Assembly: GCF_001412535.1 (NCBI RefSeq)
Contig: NZ_CP011774.1
Coordinates: 987,501 to 1,051,500, forward strand
Length of the DNA: 64,000 bases
Source: Limnohabitans sp. 63ED37-2
GTDB lineage: Bacteria > Pseudomonadota > Gammaproteobacteria > Burkholderiales > Burkholderiaceae_C
Direction of reading: 5' to 3'
A model generated the notes under the pieces. It was not told where the DNA came from, did no database searches, and saw nothing but the letters and a program-made list of their open reading frames with translations. A program made the position numbers and the translations under genes. Below, in pieces: positions 45,168-53,258 of the stretch; position 1 is the first letter of the stretch, and every line of letters starts with the position of its first letter.

Positions 45168-45974
45168 TCAGCTTTTTTGCACCTTGGCCGCCTTGCCTTC
45201 GAGGAAGGCACGCACCCGGGCTTTGGCTTCGGGGGCCGCTTGTGCGATCGAAGCCATGAGGGCTTCGGTGAACAGGCCGTGGTCTGCAGGTTGCTCGGCA
45301 ATGCGTGGCATGGCGTGTGTGAGCGCGAAGTTGGTCAGAGGGGCATTGGTGGCAATGCGGGTCGCCAACTCGATGGCCTTGGTCAGTGCGGTGCCGGCAG
45401 GCACGCGGTATTGGGCAAAACCCACGCGCTCGCCTTCTTGTGCGTCGTACACACGGCCGGTGAGCATCATGTCAACCATGCGTGCCGTGCCGATCAGTTT
45501 GGGGACACGCACTGAGCCGCCACCGCCCACAAAAATGCCGCGTGTGCCTTCGGGCAAGGCGTAAAACGTGCTGTCGTCGGCCACGCGGATGTGGCTCGCG
45601 CTGGCCAACTCCAAGCCGCCGCCCACCACCGCGCCGTGCAAGGCGCACACGACGGGCACGCTGCCTTGTTCTACCGCGTTCAGGGCCACATGCCAGCCGC
45701 GTGAGTGGTGAATGCCTTCGCCTGCATCGCGCTCTTTGAGTTCTGACAGGTCGAGCCCGGCGCAAAAGTGGTCGCCTTCGCCATGGATCACGGCCGCGCG
45801 GGCCTCAGCGGGCAGATTCTGGAACACATCACGCAACGCTTCGATCAGCGCGTCGTTGAGCGCATTGCGCTTGGCCGGGCGGCATAGCCGCACCACGGCC
45901 ACAGCGCCTTGCATCTCCAGGGCCACGCCGTTAGCGGCTGCACGTTCGAGGATCGGGTGGGTGGATGGGGTCAT
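45168..45974 (-). CDS. Crotonase-family enoyl-CoA hydratase of the hydroxycinnamate operon
   Basis: This 268-residue crotonase has an oxyanion segment DHFCAGLDLSELKERD. Both catalytic glutamates are in place: GGGLELASASHIRVAD and YALPEGTRGIFVGGGGSVRV. It is therefore a plausible hydratase for a hydroxycinnamoyl-CoA. It could also be a hydratase-lyase releasing an aldehyde, but no aldehyde dehydrogenase is nearby, which favours hydration only. The start at 45974 is supported by the family N-terminus. It is first in the run and follows a palindromic operator candidate. Confidence 0.85.
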   Translation of the reverse strand: MTPSTHPILERAAANGVALEMQGAVAVVRLCRPAKRNALNDALIEALRDVFQNLPAEARAAVIHGEGDHFCAGLDLSELKERDAGEGIHHSRGWHVALNAVEQGSVPVVCALHGAVVGGGLELASASHIRVADDSTFYALPEGTRGIFVGGGGSVRVPKLIGTARMVDMMLTGRVYDAQEGERVGFAQYRVPAGTALTKAIELATRIATNAPLTNFALTHAMPRIAEQPADHGLFTEALMASIAQAAPEAKARVRAFLEGKAAKVQKS

Positions 45975-46017
45975 CGAAGTAGGTCCTTGGCAGGTCAGGT
46001 TCAGAAGGTGCAATAAA

Positions 46018-46032
46018 GTTATTGCTGATAAC
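46018..46032. promoter_or_regulatory. Operator candidate of the hydroxycinnamate operon
   Basis: GTTAT-TGCTG-ATAAC has perfect 5-bp arms and lies 44-58 bp upstream of the first gene's start. A MarR dimer could bind it. The MarR gene at the operon's far end is the natural candidate. Confidence 0.45.
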
Positions 46033-46225
46033 CATATTGTGCGTACCGGAACGGGTTGGGGTGCTTGGTGTTTACCCTAGTTCCTCGGGCTTTTTGTGCC
46101 CAACCTTGAGGCTGGATGTGTCCTGTGCGCGTGGCCCGCAACAGGGCGCACAGGCCCCACAGGCATGGCCTTGCGCGACTGGCTGAATGGTGGTTTGACG
46201 GTCAGGCACCGCCAAGCGGGGCGAG

Positions 46226-46504
46226 TTACAGGTTTTTCTCGTCACCCGGGCGCATGCCCTTGAGCCAGTAGACCCAGGACAGGATCACGGCCACGGCGGT
46301 GTACAGCTCAGGCGGGATTTCCTTGTCCAGGTCAATGCGGCTGAGCAAGGCCAGCAGTTGTGGATCTTCGGCCACATACACGCCGTGGCGCTTGGCTTCG
46401 TCGATGATGCGCTGGGCCAGTTCGTCTTCGCCTTTGGCGCTGATGATGGGTGTTTTGCGTTTGCCGTATTCGAGGGCAATCGCCTCTCTCAAGGGGGGCT
46501 TCAT
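46226..46504 (-). CDS. FhlB-like protein (FlhB C-terminal domain homologue)
   Basis: This 92-residue protein resembles only the cytoplasmic domain of FlhB: EAIALEYGKRKTPIISAKGEDELAQRIIDEAKRHGVYVAEDP, then EIPPELYTAVAVILSWVYWLKG. The N-P-T-H autocleavage motif is absent. Such stand-alone proteins (FhlB/FlhX-like) can substitute for or modulate FlhB in substrate switching. It overlaps the FliK-like gene by 4 bp, the classical pairing of a hook-length protein with an FlhB-like partner. It is last in the flgP-flgT operon. Confidence 0.85.
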   Translation of the reverse strand: MKPPLREAIALEYGKRKTPIISAKGEDELAQRIIDEAKRHGVYVAEDPQLLALLSRIDLDKEIPPELYTAVAVILSWVYWLKGMRPGDEKNL

Positions 46505-47619
46505 GTCTGCACGTCCAGCAAGCTGCCGGTCTCGGACGGGTTCCAGGGCATGGGCTCGGAAGGTCCTGGGCCGTGGATGACTTGCAGCCGGGTCATGTTC
46601 AAGCCTGCACTGTCGAGCTCTTCGGCCAGGTTGGGTGTCAGGTCGCGGGCGCGGTGCACCACATCTTCGCGCAAGGCCCACATGACCATGTCGACTTCGG
46701 TTTCACCGCTGATGCGCGTTTGCAGCCACACCTCGCCCAGATCGCGGTTGCGCGTGTGCAGGTGAATCACCAGAGGGGCTTTTTCTTCTCCGCGCTTGCG
46801 ACGACCCCGAACAAAGCGCATCTCGACGGGTTCGGCATCCGCAAAAGGCAGCATCATGGAAAACACCCACTCACGTCCCGTCAGGGTTTCGGCTGCGGTA
46901 AGTTGATGAGACTCGATGTCGTCAATCGCCTCTTGAATGCGACCGGTGGCTTCGTGGCTGGTGTTTTGCAGCAGGCGCAACAACTGACGCAGACCCGACT
47001 TCAGGTCGACCGGGCCACCACCTTGCCCATGAGCCAGCAAGGACTCGGTCATGAGGCCACTGCGCTGCATGAGTTGTTGGAGTTTTTCCGGGGTCAATTG
47101 GGCCATGCTGGGGCGCAGGCGTTGCCACTGTTGCAGCCCTGCCAACTCTGGGGCTGCTGGATTGAGGCTGCGCAACAGGCTGTCGAGTCCACCAGGCCGC
47201 AACAGCAGGGCCAGTGCGCCCATGTCGGGGGGTCTGAAACCCAGTTGCTGCATGCGGTTGGGCATTTGCGCCAGAGGTGCCGCAGCGGCCGTGGATGCCG
47301 CAGGTGTTGCCTGCAGGGGACGCAACCAAATCGAGCCATCGCTTTGCAGCTGGACCCGAAACAAGGCCGTGTCGCCCGAGGCCAGTCTCAGCCCTGCGGG
47401 CAGTTCTTTGGGCAAGTCGATGAAGCGCCCGGCTTGTGAGGGGTCTTGCAGGGTCAGCCGAAACCGGTCCTGCCGCGCCTCCACCGTTGCATGGATGACC
47501 TGACCATCGCGCAAGCCCAGTTCGGCCGCGGTGCGTTCGACCACCAGGGGCAATCGCCCCTCCAGGTAGATGGTGGGAATTTTGGGGGCGAGGTGGGCGG
47601 TTTCGGCCCCGGTGATCAT
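46501..47619 (-). CDS. FliK-like flagellar hook-length control family protein
   Basis: This 372-residue protein has a divergent N-terminal half and a C-terminal hook-length domain (about 270-372). EWVFSMMLPFADAEPVEMRFVRGR, then WLQTRISGETEVDMVMWALREDV, resemble FliK C-terminal domains that touch FlhB. FliK measures the hook and triggers the export switch. Since another flagellar gene ends just upstream of fliL at the window edge, where fliK usually lies, this may be a second FliK-like protein. The start at 47619 is chosen because the upstream extension overlaps the preceding gene. Confidence 0.72.
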   Translation of the reverse strand: MITGAETAHLAPKIPTIYLEGRLPLVVERTAAELGLRDGQVIHATVEARQDRFRLTLQDPSQAGRFIDLPKELPAGLRLASGDTALFRVQLQSDGSIWLRPLQATPAASTAAAAPLAQMPNRMQQLGFRPPDMGALALLLRPGGLDSLLRSLNPAAPELAGLQQWQRLRPSMAQLTPEKLQQLMQRSGLMTESLLAHGQGGGPVDLKSGLRQLLRLLQNTSHEATGRIQEAIDDIESHQLTAAETLTGREWVFSMMLPFADAEPVEMRFVRGRRKRGEEKAPLVIHLHTRNRDLGEVWLQTRISGETEVDMVMWALREDVVHRARDLTPNLAEELDSAGLNMTRLQVIHGPGPSEPMPWNPSETGSLLDVQT

Positions 47620-47638
47620 GCTTGTGCCTGCGATGCGG

Positions 47639-48205
47639 TCAGGGGTAACGCACCCAGCGGCGCTGGTCGTTGGGATCGGCCGCAGCCTTGTGTCCCATCT
47701 GCCCTTCAGATTCGGTGAGCAAGGGTGCTGCACCGGGGTACTGGGTCATCATCATTTGGCGCAAAGCGGGCAGGCTGGGCACCTTCAAGGAAGCGCCAGA
47801 CCGCATCTGGTGGGGTGAGCCTGAGGGAAAGACCTGCGGGTTCATGCTCACAAATGCCTTGCGCAAAAAGTCCGGGTGCAAAGGCACATCGGGCAAAGCC
47901 CGGCGGATCACCCGATCCAGCGTTTCGCCGCGTTTGACCGTGATCGTCCCGCCCACCATGGCCGAGGAAGCGATTGCAGTGGAGGTAGCCGAATCCCTGG
48001 TGTGCATGGCACCCTCTGCCGAATGGGCAGACGTGGGCGGCAGGCCGCCCATTTGCTGAAAAGCCGCTTGTGGGCCCAGCAGGACCTTGAGCGCCGAGGC
48101 TGCTGCGGTGTCAGCCGACCAGGCGGCGCAGCTCCAGCTGAGCACCACGCAGCTGCCGAGCAGTCCGTTGACCAAGTGACGTGGGGAGAAAGCGGCAAAA
48201 TTCAT
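47639..48205 (-). CDS. Secreted LysM/FimV-like protein of the flgPT operon
   Basis: This 188-residue protein has a signal peptide (hydrophobic core LLGSCVVLSWSCAAW). A Ser/Thr/Ala-rich middle follows, and then a segment ITVKRGETLDRVIRRAL...LRKAFVSMNPQVF...GASLKVP that looks like the LysM-type module of FimV. It may bind peptidoglycan near the flagellar base. I cannot name it. It lies between the FlgT-like and FliK-like genes with 19-29 bp gaps, so it is almost certainly co-transcribed with them. Confidence 0.7.
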   Translation of the reverse strand: MNFAAFSPRHLVNGLLGSCVVLSWSCAAWSADTAAASALKVLLGPQAAFQQMGGLPPTSAHSAEGAMHTRDSATSTAIASSAMVGGTITVKRGETLDRVIRRALPDVPLHPDFLRKAFVSMNPQVFPSGSPHQMRSGASLKVPSLPALRQMMMTQYPGAAPLLTESEGQMGHKAAADPNDQRRWVRYP

Positions 48206-48234
48206 GGGCGTATTGTGGTTCGAGTTAAACGGGC

Positions 48235-49509
48235 TCACAAGGGCAAGGCCATCCAGGCGCCCTGCGGGGCCAGGGCCGGTCCCGCCAGTTGTTGCAGCTC
48301 GGTGCGGTGCGGGCCCACCTTGACCACCTGGGCCAAAGCCAGGTGCTGTGCCAAGCCGGGCTCCAACATGCGGGCAGGCACATGGGCGGGGTCCATCAAC
48401 AGCACACGGTCACCGGGGCGCAAGCCACTGTCAAAGCCTGCCTGCAATTCCAGCGAGGAAGCGCCTTGGCGTCGCACATGAAACTGCACCGGCTCGCATT
48501 CGGTCTGCTTGTCCAGTTGAGCCACCCATTGGCGAATGCGCTCTTGCAGCAAACCTTGCATCCGCTGGGCCCAGGCAGTGGGGTTGTGCGACAGGGCTAT
48601 GGGGTCGACCGAGACGATCTGTTCGATTTGCCACTGAGGCACCAAACGCGATGTTGGGCTGAGCTTTTGGCCCAGGCGCACGCTCAGCGTCCAACGCCAC
48701 GGCGGGGCGCTCTCGATCAGGTTCAGCCGCTGACCGACGCGCTCTGTCCAGGAACGCTCCACCGCTGGCGCGTGTGGCTGCAGCGAGATCTCGGCCATCC
48801 AGCCACTGCGTTCCTCGGTCTGTCCCGTCAGGGCACGCATATAGGCGTTGTCCGACTGCGGGGCAGCCTGCGCCACACTGTGTGTGCGCCAGCGCTGCGA
48901 GACCTGCATGTTCTGTCCCCAGGCTTGTTGCGCCAAGTCCAGCAGGGACTGGCTGGCAAACAGCTGAGGACCGTTAAAACCCTCGGGCATCACGACTTGC
49001 ACGCCCAAAGGCAAACGCCAAGGCCGAGGTGGGGCCTTGCAACTTTGGTCGGCGCCCACCGGCTTCCAGCCCCAAGGCAGTACCTCGGCACTGACTTGGG
49101 TGACAGGCTCATCGCCTTGCACATAAGACAAGACCCGCACGCCGCGCACTTGCCCCTCGGAGTGGAAATGGGCGCTCTCATGCAAGGCCCCCTTGTCGTC
49201 CACCCAGGCCGAGCTGATCACCCTTGTGGGCCGGTCCACGGTGGCGTCCAAGATGGCTTGGCGGATGGCGGCCAGCTGTGCGTCGTATTCTTTTTGAGGG
49301 TTCTTTTGAGTGGCCTTGGCCGACTGGGCCTGAGCACTCAGCAGGGCCTGCACCGGTGCCGAAGCCAATGCCCTGGCCGCCAGATCAGCGGGGCGTGCGC
49401 TTTGCGCACCGGCTGTGCTGGCCAGTGCGGCGGTCAGAACAGCCGCGCTGATGCGGCGCCAGGCAAAGCCGAGCTGGGCAGGGCGGGAAATGTTCACTGC
49501 GGTCAACAT
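48235..49509 (-). CDS. FlgT-like flagellar H-ring protein
   Basis: This 424-residue periplasmic protein has a signal peptide (about 10-35). Three-domain architecture is inferred: an N-terminal helical and beta part up to about 130, a middle part, and a C-terminal segment GFDSGLRPGDRVLLMDPAHVP resembling the FlgT C domain. FlgT builds the H-ring around the LP ring in Vibrio. Its position directly downstream of an FlgP-like lipoprotein gene (24 bp) is the strongest argument. Sequence similarity alone is modest. The ATG at 49509 is preferred over a TTG at 49521. Confidence 0.6.
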   Translation of the reverse strand: MLTAVNISRPAQLGFAWRRISAAVLTAALASTAGAQSARPADLAARALASAPVQALLSAQAQSAKATQKNPQKEYDAQLAAIRQAILDATVDRPTRVISSAWVDDKGALHESAHFHSEGQVRGVRVLSYVQGDEPVTQVSAEVLPWGWKPVGADQSCKAPPRPWRLPLGVQVVMPEGFNGPQLFASQSLLDLAQQAWGQNMQVSQRWRTHSVAQAAPQSDNAYMRALTGQTEERSGWMAEISLQPHAPAVERSWTERVGQRLNLIESAPPWRWTLSVRLGQKLSPTSRLVPQWQIEQIVSVDPIALSHNPTAWAQRMQGLLQERIRQWVAQLDKQTECEPVQFHVRRQGASSLELQAGFDSGLRPGDRVLLMDPAHVPARMLEPGLAQHLALAQVVKVGPHRTELQQLAGPALAPQGAWMALPL

Positions 49510-49533
49510 GGCGTCATCCAATCCGAGAGGCGA

Positions 49534-50028
49534 TCAGCGGCGGCGCGAAGCCATTTGACCTAGGTACAGGGCTCGCAGATCACGCACCACATGCTGGTCC
49601 AGCGACAGGGTGGTTTCGTAGGTGTCTTCACCCACCGGGGTGATGCTGACCATGGTGGCCCCGTAAATCACACCCTCGACCTTGGCGCGGAAGGTGTCGC
49701 TCATGACCGTCATGTCGGCCACCGTGGTGCTGGCGTCCAGCTGCTGGCCGTAAACCTGCTCGGTCAGAGAGCGATAGGCGTCAAGCTTGGATGCGCGGAT
49801 GGCCAGCAAACGCTGCTGCGCCGGGTTTTTGTGGTTTTGTACACTGATCACCGCATAGCCTGTGGCCACCAGGGTTTCACGCTTTTCCACCAAGGGGCTG
49901 ATCATGGAGGTGGGGGGTGTCGGCATCACCGTTTTGTCCTGACCCATGAGGTTCAAAGGCACGGATTGGCAGCCAGCCAAGGCCAAAGTGGTCAGCAGCG
50001 CTGCAGTCAGTGATCGGGTACGGGTCAT
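49534..50028 (-). CDS. FlgP-like outer-membrane lipoprotein (LPP20 family)
   Basis: This 164-residue lipoprotein has the signal MTRTRSLTAALLTTLALAGC with the acylated Cys at 20. The mature part has ATGYAVISVQNHKNPAQQRLLAIRASKLDAYRSLTEQVYG, the LPP20/FlgP pattern. It ends in a beta-rich part with LDQHVVRDLRALYLG. FlgP forms the outer disk or H-ring part of the motor in Vibrio and Campylobacter. The start at 50028 is chosen by the lipobox; the frame is open further upstream into AT-rich DNA. It is first in the flgP-flgT operon. Confidence 0.78.
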   Translation of the reverse strand: MTRTRSLTAALLTTLALAGCQSVPLNLMGQDKTVMPTPPTSMISPLVEKRETLVATGYAVISVQNHKNPAQQRLLAIRASKLDAYRSLTEQVYGQQLDASTTVADMTVMSDTFRAKVEGVIYGATMVSITPVGEDTYETTLSLDQHVVRDLRALYLGQMASRRR

Positions 50029-50376
50029 TGTGCTTCTCCATGAACGTGCACCCACACCTGCCAAAGCGGCGCGTGGATGTGTTGCGACTTGATGCATACA
50101 TCGGCAGCTACGCCCAAGTCTTGAGCTTTGGCACAGCTCAATGGCGTGTAAGGAAGTTCTTGTAGCCATTTTGAAAATAAAAATACTAGCAAATTTTTTA
50201 AAAATTGATAGGAAAAATTTACATTTAAAAAAATACTTGCTCAAATCGTATTTGATAATTTATAAACCAGCAATCGCATAAACCTATAAAATCATTCCCG
50301 TAATCAAAGCCTGCAGGGCAAGCTGCCCGTTCGGCATGTGCTCCAGCCACCTGGCCCCATCCAACACCAGAAAGAC
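50029..50376. promoter_or_regulatory. AT-rich divergent control region between flgP-like and sigma-54 activator genes
   Basis: This 348-bp gap contains no gene. Positions about 50160-50300 are strikingly AT-rich compared with the surrounding high-GC DNA. TTGCTC (50243) with TATAAA-like or ATAATT boxes near 50265 is a possible rightward promoter. GGGCA-AGC-TGCCC (50316-50328) is a perfect 5-bp inverted repeat. I looked for GG-N10-GC sigma-54 elements and found no convincing one. Confidence 0.5.
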
Positions 50377-51639
50377 ATGAAAGCCAGCGCCAAAACCCAA
50401 ATCATTGGACAAAGTCGAGCGACGCATTTCTTGCGCGAGCTCATCCAAACTTTGGCGGCTTCATCCTCCACCGCGCTGGTCACCGGTGAAAGCGGGACCG
50501 GCAAAGAACTGGTGGCCCAGGCCCTGCATGCCCAAGGCCCCCGCGCCAGTGGCCCCTTTGTGCCCATCAACTGCGGTGCCATTCCCCGTGAGCTGATCGA
50601 AAGCGAGTTGTTTGGCCACCGCAAAGGCACCTTCACCGGTGCTGTGGCCGACCGCCTGGGGCGCTTCGAGCTTGCCCATGGCGGCACCCTGTTTCTGGAC
50701 GAAATCGGCGATCTGCCCATGGACATGCAAGTCAAGTTGTTGCGGGTCCTGCAAGAGCGCTGCATCTTGCCCGTTGGCGCTGCGCGCGAGGTGCCTGTCG
50801 ATGTGCGTGTGGTCGCAGCCACCCACAAAAACCTCGAAGCCGAAGTCGCGGCTGGGCGTTTTCGTGAGGACCTGTATTACCGCATCAATGTGTTGCCCAT
50901 CAGCACAACCGCCTTGCGTGATCGGCCCGACGACATTGCCTCTTTGCTCCAGTTCTATGCTGACAAGCACACTTTGCCGGGCAACCGTGCCCTGAAATTC
51001 GCGCCCGACATGCTCCAGCTTCTGCAGGACTATGCCTGGCCTGGCAACGTGCGTGAACTGTCCAATCTGGTGGACCGTTTTTCGACTTTGTTCCCTTCTC
51101 AAACACTGCAGGTCCACACGGTGCCCGCGTGCATGATGCCCTCGGGTTTGGCCGCTTTACAGGCCATGCGTCTGAGCCAGATGCCGACCCCAGCCCCCCA
51201 GCAGACCTTTTTGAGCGCCGCCACAGCGCCACTTGAGGTGGGTGCCCTGGTTGAGCCCAGTTGGAACGCTTCGGCTCCCGCCCCTACCGACAGCCCTTGG
51301 GGTGAGAGCGATCCGCTGAGCCATTTGTTTGCCAACAGCGACCCAGCTTCTCCCTCCGTCAGTGCTTCCCGGCCCGCCTTCACCCCCATGCCCCTGTCCG
51401 CCTCCAACGACGAAATGAGTTCAGTGGAGGAGGTGATCTTGTTGGCCCAGGGCATCCAGACGCTGCCGCCCGATGGGATTTCGCTCAAACAGCACCTGAT
51501 CGACATCGAGCGCAACCTGATTGAGCAAGCGCTCAGCCGCACACAAGGCAATGTGTCTCAAACTGCCAAGCTGCTTCAGCTGCAAAGAACCACGCTGATT
51601 GAAAAGATCAACAAATACGAACTGCGCGGCGCGGCCTGA
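50377..51639 (+). CDS. Receiver-less sigma-54 activator (flagellar regulator candidate)
   Basis: This 420-residue protein starts almost directly with the AAA+ domain: Walker A GESGTGKE (37-44), Walker B GTLFLDEI (103-110) and sensor/arginine region RFREDLYYRINVLP. The sigma-54 contact loop reads GTFTGA (84-89) instead of GAFTGA. A long Pro/Ser-rich linker (about 245-355) separates it from a Fis-type helix-turn-helix (about 385-417). There is no receiver or other sensory domain, so activity must be controlled by level or by a partner. Its position between two flagellar operons suggests FleQ/FlrC-like control. I start at 50377; the frame is open 13 codons upstream. Confidence 0.87.
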   Translation: MKASAKTQIIGQSRATHFLRELIQTLAASSSTALVTGESGTGKELVAQALHAQGPRASGPFVPINCGAIPRELIESELFGHRKGTFTGAVADRLGRFELAHGGTLFLDEIGDLPMDMQVKLLRVLQERCILPVGAAREVPVDVRVVAATHKNLEAEVAAGRFREDLYYRINVLPISTTALRDRPDDIASLLQFYADKHTLPGNRALKFAPDMLQLLQDYAWPGNVRELSNLVDRFSTLFPSQTLQVHTVPACMMPSGLAALQAMRLSQMPTPAPQQTFLSAATAPLEVGALVEPSWNASAPAPTDSPWGESDPLSHLFANSDPASPSVSASRPAFTPMPLSASNDEMSSVEEVILLAQGIQTLPPDGISLKQHLIDIERNLIEQALSRTQGNVSQTAKLLQLQRTTLIEKINKYELRGAA

Positions 51640-51684
51640 TGGCTCACCGAGTGGGGTGCAGTAGCCACCTTGCTGAGTGCCAAC

Positions 51685-52191
51685 TCAGAAAGGTGGTTTG
51701 TCTACTTTGGCGCAAGTGCCCTTGATCAACTTCACGTTGCGGCCGTCTTTCAAGGACAGGGACTGCACAAAACTGCCTGTTTTGCGGTCAATCACAAACT
51801 CCTCGCCCGTGATCATCACGCCAAAGCGCTGGAACATGGCAGGGCGATAAACTTTCAGACGTGTGCCCATCAATTGGAGCGTGCCCGCTCTGCTTTCCGA
51901 GATGGAAATCACGCCCTGATACCAGCCCGATTTTTTCTCGAAATCAATTTGAGCCATGGTGATGCGGGAAGGCTCGTTTTCCTTGATGCCCAAGGCCAGT
52001 TGACCGTCCAGGTCCAACTCCAGTTCACAAATCAGATCCATCACGCCCTGGTTGTTTCCGGGTAAGTTGTTTTTCTCGTTGGCGATTTCGGCCGGCACCG
52101 ACGTGTCACTGGCCATCAACAGTGTCAGCCCCCAGATGCCCGACATGACCAACAGGCCGATGGCGATACCGATCGATAGGTGTTTCAACAT
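51685..52191 (-). CDS. Unknown protein with one N-terminal membrane helix
   Basis: This 168-residue protein has a membrane helix or uncleaved signal (IGIAIGLLVMSGIWGLTLLMA). Its predicted periplasmic domain is mostly beta and includes ICELELDLDGQLALGI, WYQGVISISESRAGTLQLMG and VYRPAMFQRFGVMITGEEFVIDRKTGSFVQSLSLKDGR. I do not recognise a family. It lies 74 bp downstream of motB on the same strand and may belong to the mot operon. A periplasmic role near the motor is a guess. Confidence 0.65.
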   Translation of the reverse strand: MLKHLSIGIAIGLLVMSGIWGLTLLMASDTSVPAEIANEKNNLPGNNQGVMDLICELELDLDGQLALGIKENEPSRITMAQIDFEKKSGWYQGVISISESRAGTLQLMGTRLKVYRPAMFQRFGVMITGEEFVIDRKTGSFVQSLSLKDGRNVKLIKGTCAKVDKPPF

Positions 52192-52265
52192 GGATGACTC
52201 TCTTGCCTGAGGGTGGTGACGACGTCGTTGGCTTTGATGATACGCCCGTGACCACCCTCATGTAT

Positions 52266-53258
52266 TTATTGGTTAAGCACGGTGACGCTGACGCGGCGGT
52301 TGCGCGGATCAGCAGGGTTGTTGGGCACAAACGGGGCCGTGTCGGCAACACCCTCGATTTTGGCGAATCGGTTGGAGGCCAGTCCCGCACCTTGCATCAG
52401 CTGACGGGTCGCGTCAGCGCGTTCGGTCGACAGCGTCCAGTTGTTGCGCATGCTGTCGGGCGCGAAACCCATGCTGTCGGTGTGACCACGAATGGCCAGT
52501 TTGTTAGGCAGGGGTTTGAGCGATTTGGCAACTTCCGTCATCAGCGCTGCGGCATTGCCACCCATATTGGATGTGCCTGAGCTGAACATGGCGAAATCGG
52601 CCTTGTCGATCACCTCGATGCGCAAACCCTCTTTTTCCCGGGTGATGCTCACCTGGTCCTTGATTTTTTCGAACTGCTTGCTTTCAGACAATTTTTGTTT
52701 GATGTCTTTTTCCAGCTTCTCGAAGTTTTCCTTGTCCTGTTTTTGTTCAGGTGTCCCTGTGCCGCTTTCCTTGCCGGGATCCTGTTCGGAGGGGCCATCC
52801 TTGTTGTTTTCCTCTTTGGAGGAGCCAAAGCTTTCAGCAGGCCCCCCTTGTGCTTGAGGGGTCATGCGTTCAAGGAGTGCGTTTTGCTTGGCCGTGAAAG
52901 GAAACCCATCTGGATCAATGATGGATTGGCCGCCAAACATGCCGTTGGACCCGGCCAATTCGCCAAACGCAATCTGGCTGTGAGAGGCCGGGCGGAAATA
53001 ATCGGCCACGCTTTTGCGCTTGTCTTCGGTGCTGGCGCCCAGCAACCACATCAACAAGAAGAAGGCCATCATGGCCGTCATCATGTCGGCCAGCGCAATC
53101 TTCCAGGCGCCACCGTGGGCACCGGCATGGCCATCTTCGACAATGATCTTGCGAATGATGGGGCGCATCGCCTCCGCGGCTGCTGCGGCGGCGGCTGCCT
53201 CGGCGGCGGCTGCCGCTTCGTCGGTCGCCGCGGGCGCGGCTTTGTCTGTCTCGGCCAT
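52266..53258 (-). CDS. motB: Flagellar stator protein MotB
   Basis: This 330-residue protein has an Ala-rich N-terminal tail and then one membrane helix with the proton-binding Asp58 in ALADMMTAMMAFFLLMWLLG. The plug and linker form a long charged Lys/Glu-rich stretch (about 150-200), ahead of an OmpA-type peptidoglycan domain (FSSGTSNMGGNAA, GHTDSMGFAPDSM, NPADPRNRRVSVTVL). It anchors the stator to the cell wall. The ATG at 53258 overlaps the motA stop by one base; an in-frame TTG just upstream is less likely. The linker is longer than in E. coli MotB. Confidence 0.94.
   Translation of the reverse strand: MAETDKAAPAATDEAAAAAEAAAAAAAAEAMRPIIRKIIVEDGHAGAHGGAWKIALADMMTAMMAFFLLMWLLGASTEDKRKSVADYFRPASHSQIAFGELAGSNGMFGGQSIIDPDGFPFTAKQNALLERMTPQAQGGPAESFGSSKEENNKDGPSEQDPGKESGTGTPEQKQDKENFEKLEKDIKQKLSESKQFEKIKDQVSITREKEGLRIEVIDKADFAMFSSGTSNMGGNAAALMTEVAKSLKPLPNKLAIRGHTDSMGFAPDSMRNNWTLSTERADATRQLMQGAGLASNRFAKIEGVADTAPFVPNNPADPRNRRVSVTVLNQ

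Noticed and set aside
42464..45259. A 931-codon + strand open frame opposite the thiolase and ligase genes
   Set aside because: It is antisense to well-supported enzymes, has no recognisable domain and shows the usual antisense composition.
45168..45974. Vanillin-forming hydroxycinnamoyl-CoA hydratase-lyase
   Set aside because: It cannot be excluded, but no aldehyde dehydrogenase is present. A dehydrogenase, thiolase and thioesterase follow, which fits hydration and thiolysis better.
50140..50156. TGGCAC on the + strand as a sigma-54 -24 box
   Set aside because: The expected GC is not found at the -12 position with the required 10-bp spacing.
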